Source: Devosia limi DSM 17137 (lineage in GTDB: Bacteria > Pseudomonadota > Alphaproteobacteria > Rhizobiales > Devosiaceae). From it: a stretch of DNA of 64,000 nucleotides. Shown here piece by piece: positions 7,835-16,816 of the stretch. A program made the translations under genes and the position numbers. The notes beneath the pieces are model-generated. The model searched no databases and had not been told where the DNA came from. It saw only the letters and a list, made by a program, of their open reading frames with translations. Each line of letters starts with the position of its first letter. Position 1 is the first letter of the stretch. The stretch is from contig NZ_FQVC01000012.1 of assembly GCF_900128975.1 (NCBI RefSeq), forward strand, positions 48,873-112,872, read 5' to 3'.

Positions 7835-8293
7835 ATGCAAGCTCGTCTCAATCCCTATGTCGCCGCGCCCGCAGCCATGCAGCCCATTGCCGCTTTGGAC
7901 ACCTACGTCGTCAAGCATTCCGGCCTGGCTGTGCACCTCGTTCACCTGCTCAAGATTCGCGCGTCCCAGATCAATGGCTGCGCCTATTGCGTCGACATGC
8001 ACACCCGGGAAGCGCGCCATGACGGCCTTGGCGAGCAATGGATCAATCTGATTGCCACCTGGCAGGAATCGCCCGTTTACACCCCGCAGGAGCGGGCAGT
8101 TCTCGGCTGGACCGAAGCACTGACCCTGTTGCCGCAGAGCCGGGCATCCGATGCCGATTTCGAACCGCTCCGGGCCCATTTTTCCGACGCCGAGATCACC
8201 GCGCTTTCGGTTGCCATCGCCGCGATCAATGTGTGGAACCGTATCGCGGTCGGCTTCCGCACGCCCCATCCCGTCGACCCGCAAGCGGCGTGA
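7835..8293 (+). CDS. Carboxymuconolactone decarboxylase / AhpD-like protein
   Basis: A 152-residue protein of the AhpD/carboxymuconolactone decarboxylase superfamily. The active-site motif CAYCVDMHTREAR (about residues 49-61) gives the CxxC pair and the downstream His that act as a thiol peroxidase or reductase couple in AhpD. The start at 7835 follows a TGAGGA ribosome site that overlaps the rrf2 stop codon, so the two are co-translated. It probably reduces peroxides or hydroperoxides in the cytoplasm under control of the preceding Rrf2 protein. The exact substrate is unknown. Confidence 0.85.
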   Translation: MQARLNPYVAAPAAMQPIAALDTYVVKHSGLAVHLVHLLKIRASQINGCAYCVDMHTREARHDGLGEQWINLIATWQESPVYTPQERAVLGWTEALTLLPQSRASDADFEPLRAHFSDAEITALSVAIAAINVWNRIAVGFRTPHPVDPQAA

Positions 8294-8388
8294 CGGCTTC
8301 GGCAGGGGTCTTGCCTCCTGCCTGTCGAAATGTCCGCCCACCGTTCGTCATAGGACGATGACTCCATTCACGCTGTTGAGGGTTTGCC

Positions 8389-8766
8389 GTGCCAACTGAT
8401 CTCAATTCAACACTGATCCTGCTCGCTCGCCTGTTGCTGGGCGGCTCCTTCTTCGTTTTCGGCCTGCGCAACATTCCCAATATCGGGGCGCTGACCAAGG
8501 CTTTGACGGCGCGGGGTGTGCCCCTGCCCAACATCGTCGCCATCATGGGCGTCGGGCTGCAGATTGTTGGCGGCGCATTGACTGCCATCGGCCCGTTCGG
8601 CGCGCTGGGCGGTGTTGGTCTGATTGTCTTTGTCGTGCTCGCGACAGTGTTGTTTCACAATTTTTGGGACTATGAGGGTGCCGACCGCGCTTCCCATGTC
8701 ACCGCCAGCATCATGAATGCCGGCCTGGGCGGCGCCTTCCTGCTGGTTGCCGCTATCAGTCTGTGA
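8389..8766 (+). CDS. DoxX-family inner-membrane protein
   Basis: A 125-residue protein with four hydrophobic segments and the DoxX family pattern (LLARLLLGGSFFVFGLRNI near the N terminus, FHNFWDYEG between helices 3 and 4). It starts with GTG. DoxX proteins are small quinone-linked or thiol-linked membrane proteins, often found with oxidative-stress genes. It follows the AhpD-like gene after 95 bases on the same strand, so it may belong to the same Rrf2 unit. Confidence 0.82.
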   Translation: MPTDLNSTLILLARLLLGGSFFVFGLRNIPNIGALTKALTARGVPLPNIVAIMGVGLQIVGGALTAIGPFGALGGVGLIVFVVLATVLFHNFWDYEGADRASHVTASIMNAGLGGAFLLVAAISL

Positions 8767-8786
8767 CGGCGCCCCCGCAATCCCGA

Positions 8787-8846
8787 CTGGGCGGTGACGT
8801 CGCCCAGCTGCTATCCCTGATCGGCCGCCGCTCTGCGTCGGCCGAT
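8787..8846. terminator. Two tandem hairpins after the DoxX gene
   Basis: CTGGGCG pairs with CGCCCAG (8787-8807), and ATCGGCCG pairs with CGGCCGAT (8820-8846). The second is followed by TTGTCCTT. They lie in the 101-base gap before the EamA gene and may end the Rrf2-DoxX transcript. There is no clean T-run, so this is tentative. Confidence 0.4.
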
Positions 8847-8867
8847 TGTCCTTGAGGTCGCCTTGCC

Positions 8868-9818
8868 ATGAACCAGATCGTCACCCCATCAACCGGCTTG
8901 CGCCATCCGCGCACGCAACGCCTGCTTGCCCATCTGGCCATGCTGGGCTTTGCCGCCATGATCGCCGGCTCGTTCACGGCGGGGGCGCTGGTGGTCGATG
9001 AGATCGGGCCGATCGCACTCAACGCCATCCGCTTCCTCCTCGGTGCCATGCTGATGGGACTTATGGCCTTCGCCGTCGCCCGCCAGCCCATGCGACTGCC
9101 ACCGGCGCCCTGGCGCTTTGGCGTGCTGGGGCTATTGATGGCCATCTATTTCTGCTCGATGTTCATCGCGCTGCAATTCACCGCACCGGTCGCCACCAGC
9201 GCCGTATTCACCCTCATTCCGCTGATGGCAGCGGGGCTCGGCCTCCTGATCCTGGGCCAGCGCACCGGTCCGATCGGGCTCCTCAGCCTGCTGTTTGCCG
9301 GTCTGGGCTCGGTCTGGGTGATCTTTCGTGGCGATCTCGACGCCTTGCGCGCCTTCGATATCGGCAAGGGGGAGGTGATCTATTTTGCCGGCTGCGTCTG
9401 CTACGCCATCTATACGCCGCTGCTGCGCAAGTTCAGCCGCGGCGAGCCCGCGGTGCTGGCGAGCTTTTTCACCCTTTCGGCGACAACGCTGTGGATCGCG
9501 GCCTATGGCTTTCCGGAAATTCTCGCCACCGACTGGACCGCATTGCCGCCGCTGGTCTGGTGGGTCATCGCCTATCTGGCGGTTTTTCCGACGGCCATGA
9601 GCTTCTTCTTCGTCCAGTTCGCCTCGCTGCACCTGCCTGCCGCCAAAGTCATTGCCTATGGCTACCTGACCCCGATCTTCGTCATCCTGCTCGAAGGCCT
9701 TTTCGGCCATGGCTGGGTCAGCCTGCCGGTCGTCGCCGGAGCCCTGGTGACGGTGCTGGGCCTCGTCGTGCTGGCGCTGGCGCCGGAGCGGGCCGCCAGG
9801 CCGTCCCCGGCTACTTGA
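8868..9818 (+). CDS. EamA/DMT-superfamily permease
   Basis: A 316-residue integral membrane protein with about ten hydrophobic helices in two EamA repeats (first about residues 25-155, second about 170-305). Typical features are an acidic residue near the end of helix 1 and the helix-4 motif TAPVATSAVFTLIPLMAA. Family members export or import amino acids, nucleobases or other metabolites. Its place beside rutR makes a role in pyrimidine-derived metabolite export conceivable, but the sequence does not show it. Its stop overlaps the convergent rutR stop by eight bases. Confidence 0.85.
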   Translation: MNQIVTPSTGLRHPRTQRLLAHLAMLGFAAMIAGSFTAGALVVDEIGPIALNAIRFLLGAMLMGLMAFAVARQPMRLPPAPWRFGVLGLLMAIYFCSMFIALQFTAPVATSAVFTLIPLMAAGLGLLILGQRTGPIGLLSLLFAGLGSVWVIFRGDLDALRAFDIGKGEVIYFAGCVCYAIYTPLLRKFSRGEPAVLASFFTLSATTLWIAAYGFPEILATDWTALPPLVWWVIAYLAVFPTAMSFFFVQFASLHLPAAKVIAYGYLTPIFVILLEGLFGHGWVSLPVVAGALVTVLGLVVLALAPERAARPSPAT

Positions 9819-10539
9819 CCGTCACCGGCTGGCGCGGGGTCAGGCCATAGAGGAACAGGTGCTCGAGATAGCGGGCCGCATCCTCGAAGCGCCCTTCGCC
9901 GCCGCGCGCCGGGCCAAGCACGGCGCGCACCTGTACGTCGAAATCGGCATAGTGCTGGGTTGTCGCCCAGATCGAAAAGATCAGGTGATAGGGGTCGGTG
10001 CGCGCAATCTTGCCCTGGTCCATCCAGGTCAGCAGCACATCGGCCTTTTCGTCGACAAGGTTCTTGAGATCGACCTCGATCATCTCGATGATGCGCGGTG
10101 CACCCTGCAGCATTTCATTGGCGAACAGGCGGCTTTCGCGCGGAAAGTCGCGGGCCATTTCCAGCTTGCGCCTTATATAGGAGCGGATTTCGGGGAAAGG
10201 GTCGCCAGCGGCGTCCATTTCGCGCAATGGCGCCAGCCAGGTCACCAGCAGAGCGGAAATCAGCCGGCGATGGATCTCTTCCTTGCGCGGGAAATAGTAG
10301 AGCAGGTTGGGCTTGCTCATCCCCGCCACCTCGGCGATCTGGTCGATGGTCGAGCCGCGAAAGCCGTGCATGGAGAACACGTCGAGCGCCGCTTCCAGGA
10401 TGATGTCCTGTTTTTCACGCTGGATGCGGGTCAGGGGCCGCGACTTTGCACCGCTCTTGGCGGTGGTTGCGGCAATTGGCTTGGCCTCACCTTTGGCCAT
10501 CACTGCGCTCTCGACATTTTTCACCTTGGGTGGCCCCAT
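9811..10539 (-). CDS. rutR: RutR-type TetR-family pyrimidine regulator
   Basis: From the ATG at 10539 the protein has 242 residues; an ATG at 10500 is also possible, and one at 10605 would place the operator inside the gene. The N-terminal helix-turn-helix (FRGSTIDQIAEVAGMSKPNLLYYFPRK) and the C-terminal domain (SRLFANEMLQGAP, DPYHLIFSIWATTQHYADF) follow E. coli RutR closely along their length. RutR is a homodimeric repressor or activator that senses uracil. A RutR-like operator lies just upstream in the divergent promoter region, so it probably controls itself, the aminotransferase operon and preT-preA. Confidence 0.88.
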   Translation of the reverse strand: MGPPKVKNVESAVMAKGEAKPIAATTAKSGAKSRPLTRIQREKQDIILEAALDVFSMHGFRGSTIDQIAEVAGMSKPNLLYYFPRKEEIHRRLISALLVTWLAPLREMDAAGDPFPEIRSYIRRKLEMARDFPRESRLFANEMLQGAPRIIEMIEVDLKNLVDEKADVLLTWMDQGKIARTDPYHLIFSIWATTQHYADFDVQVRAVLGPARGGEGRFEDAARYLEHLFLYGLTPRQPVTVK

Positions 10540-10574
10540 TTTCGCCTTGCGGGAAACACTGGGAGTGCTAACAT

Positions 10575-10590
10575 TTTTCCAACTGGTCAA
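10575..10590. promoter_or_regulatory. RutR-like operator in the rutR / aminotransferase gap
   Basis: TTTTCCA-AC-TGGTCAA matches the RutR site with 7 of 7 bases in the right half and 5 of 7 in the left, at correct spacing. It lies between the divergent rutR and aminotransferase genes. A second, poorer palindrome (TATGAC, seven bases, GTCATA at 10630-10648) is nearer the aminotransferase start. Its spacing is off by one base, so it may be a separate or degenerate site. Confidence 0.65.
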
Positions 10591-10669
10591 AATTCTTGGT
10601 AACACGTTCCCACGTCAAGAGCCAATAAATATGACCAATTAAGTCATAATAAAGGGGAGCGAGATCGAC

Positions 10670-11998
10670 GTGTCCAATTCTGCCGCAGTCACGCCGAACG
10701 ACTTGAGCGCCTTCTGGATGCCGTTTACCGCGAACCGGCAGTTCAAGAAGGCACCGCGCATGTTCGTGGGCGCCAAAGATATGCACTATACCACCTCCGA
10801 TGGCCGCCAGGTCTTGGACGGTACTGCCGGTCTCTGGTGCGTCAATGCCGGTCATTGTCGCCCCAAGATCACCGAAGCGATCGCGCGGCAGGCCGCTGAG
10901 CTGGATTATGCGCCCGCCTTCCAGATGGGCCATCCCAAGGCGTTCGAGCTGGCAAACCAGCTGGTGCAGCTGGCGCCCCAGGGCCTCGATCACGTGCTGT
11001 TCACCAATTCCGGATCTGAATCGGTTGAAACCGCGCTCAAGGTTGCGCTGGCCTATCATCGGGTCAAGGGCGAAGGCAGCCGTTTCCGTCTCATCGGGCG
11101 TGAGCGCGGCTATCATGGCGTCAATTTCGGCGGCATTTCGGTCGGTGGCATTGTCAGCAACCGCAAGATGTTCGGCACGCTGCTGACCGGCGTCGATCAT
11201 CTGCCCCATACCCATAACCTGGCCAAGAACGCCTTTACCAGGGGCGAGCCCGACCATGGCCTGGACCTGGCCGATGAGCTCGAGCGCATCGTCACGCTGC
11301 ATGATGCTTCGACCATTGCTGCGGTCATTGTCGAGCCGGTGGCCGGCTCGACCGGCGTGCTGATCCCACCCAAGGGCTATCTGCAGCGCCTGCGCGACAT
11401 CACCAAAAAGCATGGCATTCTGCTCATCTTTGACGAAGTCATCACCGGCTTCGGTCGGCTGGGAACCCCGTTCGCCGCCGATTACTTTGGCGTGACCCCG
11501 GACATCATGGTCACCGCCAAGGGCCTGACCAATGGCGTTATCCCGATGGGGGCCGTTCTGGTCTCTTCGGAAATCCACGACACCTTCATGCAGGGGCCCG
11601 AACACGTCATCGAGTTCATGCATGGCTATACCTATTCGGGCAATCCGATTGCCTCGGCGGCTGGCCTTGCCACCCTCGAAACCTACAAGGAAGAGGGGCT
11701 GTTGCAACGCGGCACCGAGCTTGGGCCCTATTGGGCCGATGCACTGCATTCGCTCAAGGACGAGCCCAATGTCATCGACGTCCGAAATATCGGTCTGGTC
11801 GGCGCCATCGAATTGCAGCCGATTGCGGGCGAGCCGACCAAGCGTGCCTTCTCGGCTTTCGTCAAGGCGTTCGAGAGCGGCTTCCTGATCCGCACCACTG
11901 GCGACATCATCGCCCTGAGCCCACCGTTGATCGTGCAGAAGCATCATATTGACGAGCTGGTCGACGGCATCCGCACGGTTCTGAGGGCTATTCCATGA
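10670..11998 (+). CDS. Omega-amino acid (beta-alanine) : pyruvate aminotransferase
   Basis: A 442-residue class III pyridoxal-phosphate aminotransferase, starting with GTG behind an AAAGGGGAG ribosome site. The cofactor Lys is Lys284 (VTAKGLTNG), with the [12 protein letters not shown] segment binding the pyridine ring and [13 protein letters not shown] the phosphate. The N terminus ([19 protein letters not shown]) is characteristic of beta-alanine:pyruvate transaminases. In this operon it would convert beta-alanine (from uracil) or 3-aminoisobutyrate (from thymine) to the semialdehyde. It overlaps mmsA by four bases and is divergent from rutR. Confidence 0.9.
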   Translation: MSNSAAVTPNDLSAFWMPFTANRQFKKAPRMFVGAKDMHYTTSDGRQVLDGTAGLWCVNAGHCRPKITEAIARQAAELDYAPAFQMGHPKAFELANQLVQLAPQGLDHVLFTNSGSESVETALKVALAYHRVKGEGSRFRLIGRERGYHGVNFGGISVGGIVSNRKMFGTLLTGVDHLPHTHNLAKNAFTRGEPDHGLDLADELERIVTLHDASTIAAVIVEPVAGSTGVLIPPKGYLQRLRDITKKHGILLIFDEVITGFGRLGTPFAADYFGVTPDIMVTAKGLTNGVIPMGAVLVSSEIHDTFMQGPEHVIEFMHGYTYSGNPIASAAGLATLETYKEEGLLQRGTELGPYWADALHSLKDEPNVIDVRNIGLVGAIELQPIAGEPTKRAFSAFVKAFESGFLIRTTGDIIALSPPLIVQKHHIDELVDGIRTVLRAIP

Positions 11999-13488
11999 CC
12001 ATCATCGAAAATGCCGTTGCCGGCAAACGCTATGTCTCGACCGGCCGCCGCGTTCCCGTGTTCAATCCCGCCACCGGCGAAGTCTCGGCCGAACTGCCGC
12101 TATCGACGCTGAGCGAATTGAACGACGCCGTCGCCTCGGCCAAGAAGGCGCAGCTCGCCTGGGGCAATACCCCGCCGATGAAGCGCGCCCGCGTCATGTT
12201 CAAGTTCAAGGCGCTGCTCGACCAATATGCCGATGATCTGGCCCGCGAGATTTCGCGTGAGCATGGCAAGGTGCATGACGACGCTCTGGGCGAAGTGGCG
12301 CGTGGCATCGACTGTGTCGATTTTGCCTGCGGTATTCCGCAATTGCTCAAGGGTGAGTTCAGCCGCAATGTCGGCCCGTCGATCGATTCCTATTCCGATC
12401 GTCAGCCGCTCGGCGTCGTCGCCGGCATTACGCCGTTCAACTTCCCGGCCATGGTGCCGATGTGGATGTATCCGGCCGCTATCGCTTGCGGCAATGCCTT
12501 CATCCTCAAGCCGTCCGAGCGCGATCCCAGCGCCTCGATGCTGGCCTGGAACCTGTTCATGGAAGCGGGGCTCCCTGAGGGCGTGCTCAATATCATCCAT
12601 GGCGACAAGGAAATGGTCGACGGCATTCTGGACCATCCCGATATCAAGGCGGTGAGCTTTGTCGGCTCCACCCCGATCGCTGAATACGTTTATCAACGCG
12701 GCACCAAAGCCGGAAAGCGCGTGCAGGCGCTGGGCGGCGCCAAGAACCACATGGTCATCCTGCCCGATGCCGATCTCGATCAGGTGGCAGACGCGCTGAT
12801 GGGCGCTGGTTATGGTTCGGCCGGCGAGCGCTGCATGGCCATTTCGGTTGCCGTGCCCGTTGGCAAGGAAACCGCCGATGCGCTGGTCGCCAAGCTCAAG
12901 CCACGTGTTGAATCGCTCAAGATTGGCCCGGCCACCGACAAGGACGCCGAAATGGGTCCGGTGGTTACCAAGATGCACCGCGACAAGATCCTGGGCTATA
13001 TCGACTCTGGCGTCGCGCAGGGCGCGGATCTGGTCGTCGATGGTCGCGGCTTCACGCTGCAGGGCTATGAGAACGGCTATTTCGTCGGCGGCACGCTGTT
13101 CGATAACGTCACGGCAGATATGACCATCTACAAGGAAGAGATCTTCGGGCCGGTCCTGTCGGTGGTGCGCGCCAAGGACTATGCCGAGGCGGTCGATCTC
13201 ATCAACACCCACGAATACGGCAATGGCACCGCCATCTTCACGCGCGATGGCGACGCCGCCCGCGAATTTGCCGACAAGATCGAAGTGGGCATGGTGGGCG
13301 TCAACGTTCCGATCCCGGTGCCGGTGGCCTACCACTCCTTCGGTGGCTGGAAACGGAGCCTGTTCGGCGATCATGCCATTTACGGTCCGGAAGGCGTTCA
13401 CTTCTATACCCGCCTCAAGACCGTCACCACCCGCTGGCCCGCCGGCATCAAGGGCGGCGCCGAATTCTCGTTCCCCAGCGTCAAATAG
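11995..13488 (+). CDS. mmsA: Methylmalonate-semialdehyde dehydrogenase (CoA-acylating)
   Basis: A 497-residue aldehyde dehydrogenase. It converts malonate semialdehyde to acetyl-CoA and methylmalonate semialdehyde to propionyl-CoA with NAD and CoA, releasing CO2. Cys280 (SAGERCMA) is the catalytic thiol, and [30 protein letters not shown] and [13 protein letters not shown] are the expected family blocks. The ATG overlaps the aminotransferase stop (ATGA), so this is the next step after transamination. It is the last enzyme of the reductive pyrimidine route and links it to central metabolism. Confidence 0.93.
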   Translation: MTIIENAVAGKRYVSTGRRVPVFNPATGEVSAELPLSTLSELNDAVASAKKAQLAWGNTPPMKRARVMFKFKALLDQYADDLAREISREHGKVHDDALGEVARGIDCVDFACGIPQLLKGEFSRNVGPSIDSYSDRQPLGVVAGITPFNFPAMVPMWMYPAAIACGNAFILKPSERDPSASMLAWNLFMEAGLPEGVLNIIHGDKEMVDGILDHPDIKAVSFVGSTPIAEYVYQRGTKAGKRVQALGGAKNHMVILPDADLDQVADALMGAGYGSAGERCMAISVAVPVGKETADALVAKLKPRVESLKIGPATDKDAEMGPVVTKMHRDKILGYIDSGVAQGADLVVDGRGFTLQGYENGYFVGGTLFDNVTADMTIYKEEIFGPVLSVVRAKDYAEAVDLINTHEYGNGTAIFTRDGDAAREFADKIEVGMVGVNVPIPVPVAYHSFGGWKRSLFGDHAIYGPEGVHFYTRLKTVTTRWPAGIKGGAEFSFPSVK

Positions 13489-13500
13489 AAAGTCGACCAT

Positions 13501-14751
13501 ATGTCTGCCCCAGGAGAAAACCTACGCATCAACGGTGATCGGCTCTGGGATAGCCTTATGGAGATGGCCCAGATTGGTCCCGGCATTGCCGGCGGCAATA
13601 ATCGCCAGACCTTGACTGACGAGGATGGCGAAGGCCGCCACCTGTTCAAGCGCTGGTGCGACGCGGCGGGGCTGACCATGGGCGTCGACCAGATGGGCAC
13701 CATGTTCATGACCCGGCCTGGTACCGATCCCGATGCTCTGCCGGTCTATATCGGCAGCCATCTCGATACCCAGCCGACCGGCGGCAAATATGATGGTGTA
13801 CTGGGCGTGCTCGCCGGTCTCGAAGTCGTGCGCACCATGAATGATCTGGGCATCCAGACCAAGCACCCCATCGTCGTCACCAATTGGGCCAATGAAGAGG
13901 GCGCCCGCTTTGCTCCCGCCATGCTCGCCTCCGGCGTCTTCGCTGGCGTTCTGGATCAGGATTACGCCTATGGGCGCAAGGACCAGGACGGCAAGACTTA
14001 TGGCGACGAACTCAAGCGCATTGGCTGGCTCGGTGACGAAGTCACCGGCGCGCGCAAGATGCATGCCTATTTCGAATATCATATCGAGCAAGGGCCGATC
14101 CTCGAAGCCGAGAACAAGCAGATCGGCGTGGTCACCCATGGCCAGGGCCTGTGGTGGCTCGAATTCACCCTGACCGGCAAGGAAGCTCATACCGGTTCGA
14201 CGCCGATGAACATGCGTGTCAATGCCGGCCTCGCCATGGCCCGCCTTCTCGAAATGGTCCAGACCGTCGCCATGGACAATCAGCCCGGTGCTGTTGCCGG
14301 CGTCGGCCAGATGAAGTTCTCACCCAATTCGCGCAATGTGCTGCCCGGCACCGTGGTGTTCTCGGTCGATCTGCGCTCGCCCGATCTCGCCAAGCTCACG
14401 GCCATGCGGGCCCGCATCGAAGCCGAGGCCGAGGCAATCGCCAAGTCCATGGGCGTCGGTTATGCGGTCGAGGCCGTCGGGCATTTTGATCCCGTCGCTT
14501 TCGATCCGACACTGGTCGATCGCGTCCGCGCCGCGGCCGAAAAGCTCGGCTATTCGCATATGGACCTCATTTCGGGCGCAGGACACGATGCCTGCTGGGC
14601 CAATCGCGTCGCACCCAGCACCATGATCATGTGCCCCTGCGTCGATGGCCTCAGCCATAACGAAGCCGAGGACATCTCAAGGGAGTGGGCGGCGGCCGGT
14701 GCCGACGTGTTGTTCCACGCCGTGGTGGAGACTGCCCGGATTGTAAGTTGA
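13501..14751 (+). CDS. Zn-dependent amidohydrolase, probable beta-ureidopropionase
   Basis: A 416-residue M20-type hydantoinase/carbamoylase. The candidate di-zinc ligands are His87 and Asp98 (GSHLDTQPTGGKYDG) and Glu132/Glu133 (WANEEGARF), and the lid domain begins near VTHGQGLWWLEFTLTGKEAHTG. Such enzymes hydrolyse N-carbamoyl-beta-alanine or other N-carbamoyl amino acids to the amino acid, CO2 and ammonia. Between a dihydropyrimidinase and a beta-alanine aminotransferase, the beta-ureidopropionase activity of pyrimidine breakdown is by far the likeliest; allantoate amidohydrolases are close relatives. It lies 12 bases after mmsA. Confidence 0.88.
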   Translation: MSAPGENLRINGDRLWDSLMEMAQIGPGIAGGNNRQTLTDEDGEGRHLFKRWCDAAGLTMGVDQMGTMFMTRPGTDPDALPVYIGSHLDTQPTGGKYDGVLGVLAGLEVVRTMNDLGIQTKHPIVVTNWANEEGARFAPAMLASGVFAGVLDQDYAYGRKDQDGKTYGDELKRIGWLGDEVTGARKMHAYFEYHIEQGPILEAENKQIGVVTHGQGLWWLEFTLTGKEAHTGSTPMNMRVNAGLAMARLLEMVQTVAMDNQPGAVAGVGQMKFSPNSRNVLPGTVVFSVDLRSPDLAKLTAMRARIEAEAEAIAKSMGVGYAVEAVGHFDPVAFDPTLVDRVRAAAEKLGYSHMDLISGAGHDACWANRVAPSTMIMCPCVDGLSHNEAEDISREWAAAGADVLFHAVVETARIVS

Positions 14752-14821
14752 TAGTCTAGCGGATCGCCGTGGCGCTGAGGGGCCCACGGCGATCTTTGTA
14801 AGCAAATGATAGGGAGAGAGC

Positions 14822-16276
14822 ATGACCAGCACAGTCATCAAAGGCGGCACCGTCGTTACGGCGGACCTGACCTACGCCGCCGATGTGCGTATCGAAAACG
14901 GCACCATTACCGAGATTGGCCCCAACCTGGCCGGCGATGAAGTGCTCGACGCGACCGGCTGCTATGTCATGCCGGGCGGCATCGATCCCCATACCCATCT
15001 CGAAATGCCTTTCATGGGCACCTATTCCGCTGATGATTTCGAAAGCGGCACCCGCGCCGCCCTGGCCGGCGGTACCACCATGGTGGTCGATTTCTGCCTG
15101 CCCAATCCCAATCAGAGCCTGCTCGAAGCGCTGCAGATGTGGGACAACAAGACCTCCAAGGCCTCGACCGATTATTCCTTCCACATGGCCATCACCTGGT
15201 GGGACGAACAGGTCTGGCGCGAAATGGCCGAAGTGGTCGATCGCGGCATTACCAGCTTCAAGCATTTCATGGCCTATAAGGGCGCCCTGATGGTCAATGA
15301 CGACGAGATGTTCTCTTCGTTCAGCCGCTGCGCCGACTTGGGCGCGCTGCCGCTGGTCCATGCAGAAAATGGCGATGTCGTTGCCGCCATGACCCAGAAA
15401 CTGCTCGATGCCGGCAATAATGGTCCCGAAGGCCACGCCTATTCACGCCCGCCCGAAGTCGAGGGCGAAGCCACCAACCGCGCCATCATGCTGGCCGACA
15501 TGGCCGGGGTACCGCTCTATGTGGTGCATGTCTCCTGCGAGCAGTCCCACGAAGCCATCCGCCGCGCCCGCGCCAAGGGCATGCGGGTGTTCGGCGAGCC
15601 GCTGATCCAGCACCTGACGCTGGACGAAACCGAATATTTCAACCCCGACTGGGACTATGCGGCCCGCCGGGTGATGTCGCCGCCCTTCCGCTCCAAGGCG
15701 CATCAGGATTCGCTCTGGGCCGGCCTGCAATCGGGCTCGCTGCAGGTCGTCGCCACCGACCACTGCGCCTTCACCACCGATCAGAAACGCAATGGCATCG
15801 GCAATTTCTCCCGGATTCCCAATGGTACTGGTGGCCTGGAAGATCGCCTGCCGGTGCTGTGGAGCCGTGGCGTCAATACCGGCCGCCTGACTATGAACGA
15901 ATTCGTGGCCGTGACCTCGACCAACATCGCCAAGATCCTCAACTGCTATCCCAAAAAGGGCGCGATCCTCGTCGGTGCCGATGCCGATATCGTCGTCTGG
16001 GACCCCAAGCGCACCAAGACCATCTCCGCCGCCAGGCAGCAATCGGTGATCGATTACAACGTGTTTGAAGGGTTCGAACTGACCGGGCTCCCCCGCTACG
16101 TCCTCAGCCGCGGCAAGGTCTCGATCGTCGAAGACGAGATCAAGGCCGAGCCGGGCCATGGCCAGTTCGTCGCCCGCGAAGCGAAAAATCCGGTCAACCG
16201 CGCCCTCTCGCAATGGAAAGACATCGTTGCCCCCCGCAAGGTGGAACGATCGGGCATCCCCGCGACGGGGGTTTGA
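14822..16276 (+). CDS. hydA: Dihydropyrimidinase
   Basis: A 484-residue cyclic amidase that opens dihydrouracil or dihydrothymine to the N-carbamoyl beta-amino acid. The amidohydrolase barrel shows the metal ligands His57 and His59 (DPHTH), the carboxylated Lys153 (FMAYKG), His180 (LVHAENGD), a second His in VVHVSCEQ and the Asp of ATDHCAF. The length fits dihydropyrimidinases/hydantoinases. It sits behind a GGGAGAGAG ribosome site, 70 bases after the amidohydrolase that acts on its product. Confidence 0.93.
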   Translation: MTSTVIKGGTVVTADLTYAADVRIENGTITEIGPNLAGDEVLDATGCYVMPGGIDPHTHLEMPFMGTYSADDFESGTRAALAGGTTMVVDFCLPNPNQSLLEALQMWDNKTSKASTDYSFHMAITWWDEQVWREMAEVVDRGITSFKHFMAYKGALMVNDDEMFSSFSRCADLGALPLVHAENGDVVAAMTQKLLDAGNNGPEGHAYSRPPEVEGEATNRAIMLADMAGVPLYVVHVSCEQSHEAIRRARAKGMRVFGEPLIQHLTLDETEYFNPDWDYAARRVMSPPFRSKAHQDSLWAGLQSGSLQVVATDHCAFTTDQKRNGIGNFSRIPNGTGGLEDRLPVLWSRGVNTGRLTMNEFVAVTSTNIAKILNCYPKKGAILVGADADIVVWDPKRTKTISAARQQSVIDYNVFEGFELTGLPRYVLSRGKVSIVEDEIKAEPGHGQFVAREAKNPVNRALSQWKDIVAPRKVERSGIPATGV

Positions 16277-16304
16277 GCATGGGCTTGGGTCTGGCGCATA
16301 CCTT

Positions 16305-16757
16305 ACCTCTCCCTCGGGGGAGAGGTCGCCGCGGAGCGGCGGGGGAGGGGGCCTTTTGACCTCGCTCAAGACGACATTTGCTGCCCGTTCCGCCAAAACT
16401 CTGCGCGTCAATTCCACCGATGCCGAGCGCAAGCTCTGGTCGCGCTTGCGCGCCCGCCAGTTGGTCGGGCACAAATTTGTGCGCCAGCATCCAGTCGGGC
16501 CGTACATCGCCGATTTCGCCTGCCGAGAGGCCGATTTGATCGTTGAGCTCGATGGAGGCCAACACAGCCAATCGGCGCGCGATGATCAGCGGACACAGGT
16601 GCTTGCCGCTCACGGCTATGCTGTCGTCCGCTTCTGGAACAACGACGTTCTGACCAATATCGATGGTGTCCTTGCGACGCTAGCCGAGCGGCTGGCCAAG
16701 GCCCCCTCACCCGGCCTTCGCTTTGCGAAGCCCGACCTCTCCCCCGAGGGGAGAGGT
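16305..16757. mobile_element. Inverted-repeat element carrying a DUF559 nuclease gene
   Basis: The left arm (16305-16356) reads ACCTCTCCC, TCGGGGGAGAGGTCG, a variable GC-rich dyad, then GGGGGAGGGGGCCTT. The right arm (16698-16757), read on the other strand, gives ACCTCTCCCC, TCGGGGGAGAGGTCG, a different dyad, then GGGTGAGGGGGCCTT. These arms of 52-60 bases are clear inverted copies, and each contains its own palindrome. A DUF559 gene starts at the inner edge of the left arm and reads through the right arm. The element interrupts the pyrimidine operon between dihydropyrimidinase and its ABC transporter. Mobility is inferred from structure only. Confidence 0.7.
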
Positions 16758-16802
16758 GCAGAAAATTCTTGCGCTTCTGCCCAGCAGAAACCCATTTCCT
16801 GA
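16356..16802 (+). CDS. DUF559 (Vsr/PD-(D/E)XK-like) nuclease-domain protein
   Basis: A 148-residue protein started at TTG 16356, behind GGGGGAGGGGG; no ATG suits the domain boundary. The DUF559 core is complete: AERKLWSRLRARQLVGHKF, RQHPVGPYIADFACREADLIVELDGGQH, then VVRFWNNDVL. The Asp of IADFAC and the Glu-Leu-Asp after it are the candidate metal ligands of the Vsr-like endonuclease fold. The C-terminal tail (PSPGLRFAKPDLSPEGRG) is encoded by the right inverted repeat, so gene and repeat are one unit. The substrate is unknown. It is probably unrelated to the pyrimidine operon in which it lies. Confidence 0.82.
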   Translation: MTSLKTTFAARSAKTLRVNSTDAERKLWSRLRARQLVGHKFVRQHPVGPYIADFACREADLIVELDGGQHSQSARDDQRTQVLAAHGYAVVRFWNNDVLTNIDGVLATLAERLAKAPSPGLRFAKPDLSPEGRGAENSCASAQQKPIS

Positions 16803-16816
16803 GAAAGGTCTTGCTC

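Noticed and set aside
10540..10605. RutR start at 10605
   Set aside because: It would put the RutR-like operator inside the coding region and add poorly conserved residues; 10539 or 10500 are better starts.
10630..10648. TATGAC-N7-GTCATA as a second RutR operator
   Set aside because: The halves are one base too far apart for the RutR consensus, so it is noted only as a possible degenerate site.
12100..13500. Long open frame opposite mmsA (466 codons), and similar ones opposite preT and the aminotransferase
   Set aside because: All are shadows of well-recognised genes, with no conserved motifs and no ribosome sites.
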